64,000 nucleotides of DNA from Epicoccum nigrum. Its lineage: Eukaryota > Ascomycota > Dothideomycetes > Pleosporales > Didymellaceae. The translations under genes were made by a program, and so were the position numbers. The DNA is taken from positions 2,161,664 to 2,225,663 of the forward strand of contig KZ107840.1 of assembly GCA_002116315.1 (NCBI GenBank). Direction: 5' to 3'. Each line of letters opens with the position of its first letter. Positions within the stretch are counted from its first letter, which is position 1. Positions 54,508-64,000 of the stretch are shown piece by piece. The notes beneath the pieces are model-generated. The model did not search any database and was not told where the DNA came from. It worked only from the letters and a program-made list of their open reading frames with translations.

Positions 54508-56360
54508 ATGTCGTAACAAATTAATCTTGAATTGCTTCCTTGTAAAGAGAGAATTAAGCTTGCTATTAAAGCTATAAAATCTAATGCAAACCTAAGCTAG
54601 CAACACGCTGCTGCTGTCTACAACGTGCCTAAAAGTACCCTTCGAAGGCAACGCGCTAAACCAGCTTCTTAACGCGTTATCTACCCTAACTGCTCTAAGC
54701 TTACAAAGCAAGAAGAGGAGGTGCTTGTTTAATATATAAGGAAGCTTAACGCGTAAGGATTTGCCCCTACGCTTGCCTATATGCGAGAGATAGCTGATTA
54801 ACTGCTTGCTGCTTGCTGTGAGGATCTAGTTACAGGCAATAGTATTTGCTTCACACTAGTACAAGTAGTGGGGAAATGGCAGGTACATTCTGTAGGTACA
54901 ATAATACTTGTTGTTCCCTTTGTGCGCGCTGGGCGCAAGTTATACGCGCCACGCTAGGCAGTAGCGCTAATCCTAACTAGGGCGGCCAAACACAACAACA
55001 CCAAGCGCCTTCACGATAACTCCGTTACACTTGCGGTAGAGACAGGGTTAGAGAAAACTAGGTCTACAGGTTTATCTAGCAAAAATCTGGGATTAAGTCT
55101 CAGGTTTTAAGACTAAGGGATTATTAGAGAGTCTTGTGCAGCAATACAGCAATTATTAGTCCCTAGTTTAACCTTATACGCAATGTTAAAGCTAAGTACA
55201 GTATCCTAGACTAAGATACCTACAACTTCGACAAGACAGGCTTCTAAATAGGCGTTAGAGGGTTAATCAAGGTAGTAACTGCGTCTAAGAGACGTCGTGC
55301 ACTACTCAGCGTCTAGCCTAGCGATTGTGAGTGGATAACTCTGATTGCTTGTATTAACGCAATAGGCTGGTCTATCCTACCCTTCTTTATCCTTAAAGCA
55401 AAGCACCACGACAAGGCCTAGTACGTCAACAACCTAAAAGACTAGAGGATTAGGGTCAGCAAGAATAGCTGGACTACAAATGAGCTTAGTCTTACCTAGC
55501 TTAAGCACTTTATCTACTACACAGAGGCTGCTACCGTAGGAAGCTATTAACTGCTAATTATTAATAGCTATAAGAGCTATAAGTTGCTTAAATTCTAGAA
55601 TCTTTGCAAGGAAAGCAAGATTATTGCCCTCTATATGCCTCTACACGCCTCTTATATCCTGTAGCTACTTAATGTTAGGTGTTTTGCCCCGCTAAAACAG
55701 GCATACAAGAAGGAAATTAAAAGCTTAGTAGACAGTTATATTACCTACGTAGATAAAAAAGCCTTCTTAGCAACGTTTTAACTAGTATATAACAAGGCAA
55801 TTTTAAAGAGTAACATCTTATTAAGCTTTAGAGCAACTAGCCTAGTTCTACTCAACCTAGAGGTAGTGCTATTAAGGCTTGAAGTTAAGCCTTGTACGCT
55901 AACGCTGCCTCTACTAGGGCCTACTAACTAGCAGCCTATAACACTAACCAACGCAATTGAAATTGATATCTAAACAATGCTGATTATTAAGAGGATAAGG
56001 GAATATAAGAGTTCCTCTCCTAACTTAATTATTAAGATAGTTCTGCAGGTCAAAAGAGGGTCTGCAAAGAGGGAGCATTTGCACACGCTACTTAAGGTAA
56101 GGGTAGCTAAGCTTGAGCAGGCAAATAAGGCTGCTTCTAAGCGTAAGAAGCGCAAAAAGAAGCAGATTCAGGAAGGTAGGACTCTCTTGCAGGTAGAGGC
56201 AGAGGAGTTACCTAGAAAGAAAGACGCTAAGGCTAAGGCTAAGGGAGAAGGTGCGTAGGTAGGTAGCAGTAGCAAAGCTAAACGTTGCTGTAAGACGTGC
56301 GGCAAGACAGGGCATAACAAGCGCACCTGCTTAAAAGATATAGCAGAGATAGAGGATTAA
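54508..56360 (+). pseudogene. Pogo-type transposase pseudogene with C-terminal zinc knuckle
   Basis: Across stops it reads as a Tc1/mariner-Pogo transposase: an N-terminal helix-turn-helix region (VYNVPKSTLRRQRAKPAS), then a DDE region with the first Asp at 55230-55232 (NFDKTGF) and the second catalytic position changed to Asn (AAT at 55563-55565, in LIINSYKSYK). The last 93 codons (55977-56258) are intact, basic and coiled-coil-like (AASKRKKRKKKQ), followed after one TAG by a CCHC knuckle at 56289-56330 (CKTCGKTGHNKRTC). Most stops are TAG or TAA where Gln is expected, and the solo LTR at 54817 also splits the frame, so the gene is inactive. Confidence 0.8.
54817..55029. mobile_element. Solo LTR inside Pogo copy C
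   Basis: A 213-base insert beginning TGTGAGGATC and ending CTCCGTTACA, flanked by CTTGC on both sides (54812-54816, 55030-55034). Copies A and C align across this point except for the insert. It has clearly higher GC than its surroundings and keeps CA and TG dinucleotides, so it seems younger than the RIP that degraded its host. It is not related to the gypsy-2/3 LTR. Confidence 0.8.
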
Positions 56361-56478
56361 TTTAAGCTATTGCACGTCTAAATTGCTTGTTGTAGTGTTA
56401 TACAATTAAGGTGCAAAGGTAAATCTGCAACAAAGTGCGCTATTCTAGTAGGGTGCACTATCTAGTAGTAGATAGCGT

Positions 56479-56609
56479 TATACTTTATAGTTCTAAGTCC
56501 TATTCCTATAAGCAGAATATTACTGTAAGGAGTTCTTTGTTATAGATAGGGTAGTTTACTTTAGCAGGTATAAATTTCTAAGGGAGGTATGCAACTGTAT
56601 AAAGGTTAC
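56479..56609 (-). mobile_element. Gypsy-3 fragment between Pogo copy C and gypsy-2
   Basis: The minus strand matches the RNase H part of gypsy-2 (positions 59812-59942). It joins the fragment ending at 54426 on the left to the fragment starting at 63210 on the right, proving that both insertions lie in one element. Confidence 0.85.
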
Positions 56610-56813
56610 TGTTATAGGCTAGGCCCTAGATGCAAGACTACATACAAAGCAGACCCTACGTACGAGCACGTAAGCTACTAAGAGACTAGCTTCTAGCTTA
56701 GCACTAGGATATATCTTGTACGAGAAGAGGCGTATCCTTTCTTTTCTCTATCTTTCTGCTTCTGTAGTTAGGACGAATGCAAACTCGTTAGCAGGCCTCT
56801 TTGACCCTTAACA
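56610..56813 (+). repeat. 5' LTR of gypsy-2
   Basis: 204 bases, TG...CA ends, differing from the 3' LTR at only a few positions (for example TTGACCCTTAACA against TTAACTATTAACA at the end), which means a fairly recent insertion or parallel mutation of both LTRs. Confidence 0.9.
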
Positions 56814-56889
56814 TAAGTAGAAAGATTATAAACAACACCTTGTAATAAGCCTTTATATATACGACTATAGAAGGAGAATTATTGCACTA

Positions 56890-59800
56890 GCTGCTAGGCA
56901 GCCAAGCAATATACAAACAGCAGATACAGCAGCAGTATCTGTACAAGCAATAGCAAGACCTGTTGCGTAACCTATTAGTAGACGAGCTGATAGCTATAAT
57001 ATAATCCCTAAAGGCTAACCTAGATAAAATAACAGCTAAGCAAGAAAGGCAACTGTACGAACAGTTACAATCCTAGATAAATAAACTCAGGGGGATGCTT
57101 GACAACGCCTGTACAGATGCCTTAGAAAAAACTAGACAAAGTCTCTCCTCTAGCCCTACCCCTTTAAGCGACTACTAAGATTACACCGTCCAAAGGGCCG
57201 AAAAGCTAAGGCTTCCTAATGTAGAAGTATTTGAGAAGGGATTATATAAGCAATATCTCTAATAGAAGATAAAAGTACAGGCTAAGCTGTACAGGGACTA
57301 ACTAGCGTACTCTAGTAAGAAGGACCAGGTTAACTACGTAATCACTTGTACGACTAGTTAAGCCTTCAACGCTCTTACACTAATAGTAACAGGCTTAATA
57401 AACGGAACTACTTAACTACTTTTAGTTACTGTCTAGGCCTACCTTAACAACTTCTTTAAGGACCTAACAGTAAGGGAGAAAGCCCTTAAGTACCTCTGTA
57501 CAACAAAACAAGGCAAGAACGAGTTTAACACCCACATTTAGAACTTTAACTTAAAACTACAAGAAGCTGCCTTAGACAGAGCAAGCAATGCTTAGAAGAT
57601 TGACTACCTTAAGAACAGTCTAAACAGCAAGCTGTTAAGAGCCTAGGCTAGATACTAACCCCCTAGACTAGAGACGTACGAACAGTTCGTATAGCGCGCT
57701 AGGGTAACCTAGGAGAACTTAAAAGCTGTAAACAGGATTATAAGCAATAACTATTATACCTAGACATATAATAACCTAAGTTCCTAGGAAAACCCACAAC
57801 GAAACAGTAATAAAATAGAATAGCAGCCTACAGTAGGCGCCTATTAGCCTTATACAAGGAGAAGAGAGTACTAGGGCACAGACAAAGAACTACGTAAAAG
57901 GAGAGCTACAGGAGCCTGCCTGAAGTGTAGCAACAAGGGCTATATAGTGCGAGACTGCAAGAAAAAGGCCCCTTTAAGATCACCCACTCATATAAATAAG
58001 CCAAAGTTAACCCTAAGGACTCCTAAGATAGCAGCTATACAACTAGCTAAGGACACCTTATTATTAGAGGAAGAGGGAAAAGAATAGCCCTAGCTAAAAG
58101 TCGTACGCTAGGGCCTCTGCAACAAGTTCCTAAGTCTGTACGGTCTAAACGTTTACTGCTCTACTAACTAGCTGCAATAAAACTAATGTTAATTTATATA
58201 GTTAATAATACTACTTTCCTAGATACTACTATAATTAATAATAGTTATTGTACCTACTGCCTAGTAAATAAGAAGTCTGTACAGAAGATAAACTTACTAC
58301 GCATTCCTATTACACTAATAACTATAGAGGGAGTTAATAACTAGACAAGCACTATTACTGCTATTATAGAATTTACCTTAGACGTTAGAGGTGTACAATA
58401 ATACTATATTGCTGCGTATATTACCCTATTAATATACGACTACAATATAATTCTTAGAAAAACATAGTTAGAAGATATTAGTAGTATAATTAACACTAAG
58501 GATAGAGTCCTATCTATAGCACAGTACAATATAGCCGTACGAAGCACTAAAGCAACTACACCCCTAGACTGCTACTAAGTATCTACAGTTACCTTCTAGT
58601 ACTACGTATGAAAGAGCTAGAAGAAAGAGCTTAAGCTTTAAGTCTTTACTGCTAATATAAAAGATATACAAAAGGCACTAAAACCTAAGACTTAGATAAC
58701 TAAATAGGAGGTTAAACAGTTATTACCTACCTACCTACAGCCGTACGCTGACTTATTTGTCCTAGAAGAAGGGAATAAACTACCTCCCTACTAAGGCCTA
58801 ACAGTAGACTATACTATTAAGTTAAATAAGGTAGAAGGGAAAATTCCTAAAGTCCTGTACAGCCCTCTCTACGCTATATCCTAAGATAAACTCCTAGTCC
58901 TACGTCGTACGCTACTAGACTTACTAGAAAAAGGATTTATTAGAGCTAGTAATTCTCTAGCTACCTTACCTATACTCTTTATACAAAAGCTAGGGGGCGG
59001 ATTATAATTCTATATAGACTATAGGGCTCTTAATACCCTAACTAAGAAAGACAGGTACCCTCTCCCTTTAATTAAGGAGACCTTAAACATAATTAGACGA
59101 GCTACCTAGTATATAAAACTAGATATTATAGCTGCCTTCTACAAGATTAGGATAATAGAAGGATAAGAATAGATAACTACTTTCTACACACGATTTAGAT
59201 CGTACGAGTAGCTAGTAACACCTTTTAGACTAGCTAACGCACTAGTACCTTCTAGAGGTATATTAACTGGGTATTAAGAGAGTTCCTAGATGACTTTGCC
59301 TTAGCATACTTAGACAATGTGTTAATTTTTACTAAAGGTTCCTTACAAAAACACTATAAACACGTACGACAAGTAATTAAACGCCTACAAGAAGCTAGGT
59401 TAAACTTAGAGCTTAGCAAGTACGAGTTCAACGTGCAACGTACGAAGTATCTAGGATTTATCCTAGAAGCTAGGAAAGGTACATTAATAGATCCTGAAAA
59501 GGTACAAGCTATCTAGGATTAGCAAGCGCCTACTACAGTTAAAAGCGTATGAGGATTTCTTAGATTTGCAAACTTCTACTAGAAGTTTATTAAGGACTTT
59601 ACTGCACTGTTAGAACTGCTTATACAACTCACTAAAAAGGACATTCCCTTCTAGTAGGAAGAAGAACAAGATTAAGCCTTCTAGACACTAAAAGAAGCTT
59701 TCTTATCAGACAAAGTCCTTACTTTCCTAAACCTAGAGCAGGGAGCTGTAGTAGAGTATAATTCCTCTAGCTTTGCTATAGGGGCTACACTATCTTAAGA

Positions 59801-61770
59801 AGACCTATCTAGTAACCTTTATACAGTTGTATACCTCTCTTAGAAATTCACACCTGCTAAAGCAAACTACCCTATCTATAACAAAGAACTCCTTGCAGTA
59901 ATATTCTGCTTACAGGAATAGGACTTAGAACTACAAAGCGTATAGGAATTTAAAGTTATTACTAATTATAAGAACCTTAAGTACTTTACTAAGAAATAGA
60001 AGCTTACTAAGAGACACGTATAATAGGCCTAAATTATATTACAGTTTAACAACATAAAGATACAATACTAACCTAGCAAAGACAACATATAAGCAGACGC
60101 CCTATTAAGGAGAGACTAGGACATGCTAAAGGGAGAGGATAACAAAAGACTAACTAGCAGAGAGTTTGTTATGCTAGTACTATTCTACTAATAAGACTTA
60201 ACGTATGCTATACTAATCTAACTACTAACCCTAACTCTAGAAGGCTCTATACTGCTAGATAACCTACTATAACTACCTTACCTAGACAACTTAATAGCCT
60301 GCTACTAGGACTAAGCTGTAGAATAAGATAAGACTTACTAAGCCGTACAACATGCTGTATAGAGTAGTACTAGGTCCCTTAACTCTGTTACTAAGAAACT
60401 AGCTGTATTACTTAGAGATTGTATAATAATAAACTATAATAAGCTGTAGTAGAGAAACTGTACGTAGGTACCTAACAGTAAACCTATCCGCACTAGGATT
60501 ATACAATAAGCACACTTAGCTGTTTAGACTAGACACTCTAGAAGAGAAGAAACATACTGTACAATTACAAGAATATAGTACTAGCTAGGAATAAGCAAAG
60601 ACAATCGCTGTTTTGTACAGAATTGCAACATTTGCTAATAGAGCACACCTTAGAGAGACGGCAAATATAGGTACTTACAACCCCTGCTAGTACCTAGCTG
60701 TACGTAGTAGGACCTAACTATAGACTTTATTACAGGCCTCCTACCCTCTATAGGTTGCGTAAACCTTATAGTAATAAAGGACCGACTTAGTAAAGGTACA
60801 ATCCTAGTACCTTTAGAAAAGATTAAAGCAGACAACATTGCCTAGGCATTTGTACAAGAAGTATACCAACTGTATAGGCTCCTAAGATTAATTACTTTAG
60901 ACAGAGGTACTTAGTTTGTTAGTAACCTCTAGGGAGGAGTGTGTAAACTCTTAGGCATACAACAAAACCTCTCTACAGCATTCTACCCCTAGACTAATAG
61001 ACTTACAGAGAGAGCTAATAGCAACATTAAAGTAGTTGCTTATACATATATAAACTAAGTATAAGATAACTAGGCTACACTTATACTAATATTAGAGCTT
61101 ATACTTAACACTTGTACAAACTCTACTATAGGAGTATTACTATTCTTCCTACAGTATAGCTTTGAAAACACACTGTTCCCGCCCGACTTGCCTTACAACC
61201 TATCTGAAGGAGATGCAATAGACTGTACTACAAACCTAAAGGATTGCGCTTAAGTAATTGTATAGACACTATAGTAAGCAGCAGACTAGGCAGTTTTAGC
61301 TATAACTTACTCCTAACAATAACAAGAAGCTTAAGCAATTTATATAAGACTACTAGCACCTAAGTACAAAGTTAGAGACTAGGTCTAGTTAAACCTAAAG
61401 AATGTCTAAATAAATTGGATAAGTAAGAAACTAGACTAGAAGAACTAGAAGTTCTAAGTCTCCTGCGTACAGGACCCCTACTAGGTAGAACTTAATGTCC
61501 TATAGCAGATAAAGTCCTACTATATAGACCTTATAAGACCTGCTGCAAATAACCTACTACCCTTACAAGTAGTAAGAGAGAAACAACTAGGCGCAGTCGT
61601 CATACAAGATAAAGACTAGGAAGAACACCTAGAGTACCTAGTAGAGAAGATTACTGGCAAACGCGTACAGAATAGACAGCTATAGTATTAGGTTAAATAG
61701 GCAGGCTATAAAGCTCTAACTTAGGAGCTAGAAGCAAATATTATTAAGACTAAAGCCTATAAAAGATAGA
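56890..61770 (+). pseudogene. Gag-Pol pseudogene of gypsy-2, RIP-degraded
   Basis: Reading across stops gives Gag (about 57180-57660), a CCHC knuckle at 57917-57958 in which the His position is Tyr (TAT at 57941-57943), a protease region (about 58180-58520), reverse transcriptase (about 58740-59520) with FIDYRALN-like and YLDN (59307-59318, expected YLDD), RNase H (about 59690-60110), integrase (about 60480-61250) with NCNIC, DFITG (60724), LDRGT (60898) and LTERAN (61003) still showing the D,D,E positions, and a chromodomain (about 61619-61770, EEHLEYLVEKI). Dozens of TAG/TAA stand where Gln or Trp belongs, plus a frameshift near 59250. It cannot encode a working polyprotein. The chromodomain suggests targeting to heterochromatin. 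Confidence 0.85.
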
Positions 61771-63005
61771 TAGCTCGTACAATAAGCATACAGCTACTAA
61801 CAGGAAGGCTTGCTAGAAATTAGAGGAAGAACCTTACTAGTGCTGCAAATAGCAAAAGTACAGAAGGAGTGTCCTAACCCTACTTACTAAGATTAATAAT
61901 ACGCTCCTCAGACTTGTTAGGGACACAAACAACAGAGCGTCCAGACAGACTAGAACCCTTGTCAGCACTACAAGTATACCTAGAAGGAGCAGCCGTACGA
62001 GAATAAGGGAAGGTACAACAAGCACCAGCGTCACCCTAGACACAGTTAGAGCAAGCCCCGTTCTACTCCCTAGCGATAGACACGCAGCCGAAGAAGGCAG
62101 TGAATAGCTTCTCCCCTTAGACAGCACTAGCGCAATTGTTAGTATAGCTAGTAAGGTTAACAGCGCCACAGGAGTAAATAATAAAGGCCTTAAGATAAGA
62201 CAGACGCTAGGTAAGCAGCTAACAAGCATAAAGAGTTGCGCGAGCAATAACTAGAGAATAGTCGCAGACGCCGGTGCCGAAGACTGCGTCGTACAGGGAC
62301 TGATAACAAGGACGTAAGAAGAAGTTAGCAACACGCTGAACGTCTGCCTATACGATAAGTTAGCAAGAGACAAGACGTAAGGACAAAGATCGTACAGGAG
62401 CAAACACAAAGATACAGCAAAGCTTATTAGCAACAGCTAGGTCTAAGATATACTAGACAGTGTAGTGCTAGCTGAAGTTAGCAGGACCCTAGGGGACGCT
62501 AATATTAACTAGAATAACACTACCAGGAGACGTACGAGTCAACAACTAGTGTGCAATAGTAGTAAGATAGTTAGACAACTAGGCAAGAGTGCTAGTTGCA
62601 AGACTACTAGTAGAAGCCTAGAGATGGTTTACACTACTACCCTGCTGGCTACTAGGACCCTACACACCACAGTTGATATTAGCCATAATAACGTACGGAC
62701 GAAGGAAGTTAAGAGTTAAAGAGAAGGAAAGTGTAGAGGGAAGAAGAAAAAGAGGCAGGTCTAGAGCTACTTATATAGGAGAGCAAACGCGCGCAGCCTA
62801 TACTAGGCCTACCTTTACTTAAGGTAATTACAACTTACAAACAGCTGTCGTACGTAAAGGTAGCTTCACTACAAACAAACTAGCTAATTAGAGGCTTAGC
62901 GCAAATCTGGACCTAGAACGTACAATAAGTTAACAACCCTAAGTTACGTCAGCTTGCGGCCTTCACGTACGAGCAAGCAAAACCTTTAGTGAAGGAGGGG
63001 AGTAC

Positions 63006-63209
63006 TGTTATAGGCTAGGCCCTAGATGTAAGACTACATACAGAGCAGACCCTACGTACGAGCACGTAAGCTACTAAGAGACTAGCTTCTAGCTTGGCAC
63101 TAGGATATATCTTGTACGAGAAGAGGCGTATCCTTTCTTTTCTCTATCTTTCTGCTTCTGTAGTTAGGACGAATGCAAACTCGTTAGCAGGCCTCTTTAA
63201 CTATTAACA
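63006..63209 (+). repeat. 3' LTR of gypsy-2
   Basis: 204 bases, same length as the 5' LTR, followed by the target duplication GTTAC. Confidence 0.9.
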
Positions 63210-64000
63210 GTTACTAGATAGGTCTTCTTAAGATAGTATAGCCTCTATAGCAAAGCTAGAGGAATTACACTCTACTAAAGCTTACTGCTCTAGGTTTAGG
63301 GAAGTAAGGACTTTATCTAATAAGAAAGCTTCTTTTAGTGTCTAGAAGGCTTAATCTTGTTCTTCTCCCTACTAGAAGGGAATGTCCTTTTTAGTAAGTT
63401 ATATAAGCAGTTCTAACAGTGTAGTAAAGTCCTTAATAAACTTCTAGTAGAAGTTTGCAAATCTAAGGAATCCTTATACGCCTTTAACTATAGTAGGCGC
63501 TTGCTAATCCTAGATAGCTTATACCTTTTTAGGATCTATTAATGTACCTCTCCTAGCTTCTAGAATAAATCCTAGATACTTTATACGTTGCACGTTAAAC
63601 TCGTACTTACTAAGCTGTTAGTTTAACCTAGCTTCTTGTAGGTATTTAATTACTTATTATACGTGTTTATAGTGCTTTTATAAGGAACCTTTAGTAAAAA
63701 TTAACACATTATCTAAGTATACTAAGGCAAAGTTGTCTAGGAACTCTCTTAATACCTAGTTAATATACCTTTAGAAGTTACTAGGTATGTTAGCTAGTCT
63801 AAAAGGTGTTACTAGCTACTCGTACAATCTGAATTGTGTGCAGAAAGCAGTTATCTATTCTTGTTCTTCTGTTATCCTAATCTTGTAGAAGGCAGCTGTA
63901 ATATCTAGTTTTGTATACTAGGTAGCTTATCTAATTTTGTTTAAGGTCTCCTTAATTAAAGGGAGAGGGTACCTGTCTTTCTTAGTTAGGGTATTAAGAG
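63210..64000 (-). mobile_element. Gypsy-3, reverse transcriptase part, continuing beyond the window
   Basis: The minus strand matches gypsy-2 from about 59030 to 59816 (reverse transcriptase palm to RNase H start), with stops in all frames. By comparison with gypsy-2 about 2.4 kb of the element, including its 5' LTR, should follow to the right. Confidence 0.85.

Larger units (their letters stand above)
54427..56478 (+). mobile_element. Pogo/Fot1-type DNA transposon, copy C, full length
   Basis: A 2,052-base element with about 50-base terminal inverted repeats (54427-54477 and the reverse complement of 56428-56478, both starting ACGCTATCTAC) and TA target duplication (54425-54426, 56479-56480). 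It is inserted in gypsy-3: joining the flanks restores the gypsy sequence. Inside are a degraded transposase gene and a 213-base solo LTR. Without the LTR the element is about 1,834 bases, normal for Fot1/Pogo elements. Confidence 0.88.
56610..63209 (+). mobile_element. Gypsy-2: structurally complete Ty3/gypsy chromovirus
   Basis: A 6,600-base element with two 204-base LTRs (56610-56813 and 63006-63209, TGTTATAGG...TTAACA) and the 5-base target duplication GTTAC on both sides (56605-56609, 63210-63214). A polypurine tract (GAAGGAGGGGAGTAC, 62991-63005) precedes the 3' LTR. Domain order is Gag with zinc knuckle, protease, reverse transcriptase, RNase H, integrase and chromodomain, the Ty3/gypsy order. 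It is inserted in the RNase H region of gypsy-3 in opposite orientation. About 1.2 kb without clear domains lies between chromodomain and 3' LTR. Confidence 0.92.

Noticed and set aside
55977..56258. The intact 93-codon basic frame as an independent or domesticated gene
   Set aside because: It aligns with the C-terminal part of the same transposon in copy B and continues across a TAG into the zinc knuckle, so it is part of the transposase remnant.
61837..62247. A 136-codon Leu/Val-rich hydrophobic frame on the minus strand of gypsy-2, with an 85-codon relative at 51784-52041 in gypsy-3
   Set aside because: It is antisense to the degraded Pol tail. Sense TAG triplets created by mutation read as CTA (Leu) on the other strand, which explains both the openness and the Leu content.

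Overview
This window is nuclear DNA from a filamentous ascomycete. The genes have short introns (about 45-100 bases) with GT-AG ends and CTAAC/CTGAC-like branch sites, and the families are typical of filamentous fungi (Rsp5/HulA, Ypi1, Bud2-type RasGAP, Egh16-like secreted protein, fungal-rhodopsin domains). The right end carries repeat-induced point mutation (RIP) of transposons. The gene set and the sharp split between GC-equilibrated and AT-rich sequence would fit a Dothideomycete of the Pleosporales type, but that placement is an inference. A run of N shows a draft assembly.

Bases 1-46,500 are a normal gene-bearing compartment. In order: the 3' end of an unrecognised gene; the NEDD4-type ubiquitin ligase Rsp5 (+); a small GPI-anchored eight-cysteine protein (-); a 925-residue intronless protein joining a fungal rhodopsin/Pth11-like seven-helix domain to an FHS-family (L-fucose permease type) MFS transporter (+); an SCP-x type thiolase (+); the PP1 inhibitor Ypi1 (-); a single-pass SKG6-like membrane protein (+); a PTR2 peptide transporter (+); an anion:cation symporter MFS permease (+); a secreted eight-cysteine protein (+); an F-box-like protein (+); a Bud2-like RasGAP (-) whose TGA stop sits in a TGA-CTA readthrough context; a disordered protein of unknown function (-); an Egh16-like secreted protein with a 9-base minisatellite (+); a small cysteine-rich two-exon gene (-); cyclophilin-40 (Cpr6 type) (-); and an IFRD-family HEAT-repeat protein (-). 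Four short degenerate inverted-repeat elements that look like one MITE family lie between genes.

From about 47,240 to the end the window is a transposon graveyard. It can be read as a nest: a RIP-mutated LTR is cut by a Pogo/Fot1-type DNA transposon (A); A is cut by a second copy in the opposite orientation (B); B is cut by a gypsy-type retrotransposon on the minus strand (gypsy-3); gypsy-3 holds a third Pogo copy (C, itself carrying a solo LTR) and a complete 6.6 kb gypsy chromovirus on the plus strand (gypsy-2, 204-base LTRs, 5-base target duplication). Coding frames are broken mainly by TAG/TAA where glutamine or tryptophan codons are expected, as RIP would produce. The N gap in gypsy-3 is flanked by the same 99 bases on both sides, so it is probably an unmerged contig overlap.

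Nothing indicates that the genes form one pathway. The three transporter or receptor proteins and the secreted proteins (GPI-anchored, Egh16-like, eight-cysteine) suggest a stretch rich in nutrient uptake and surface functions mixed with housekeeping genes.
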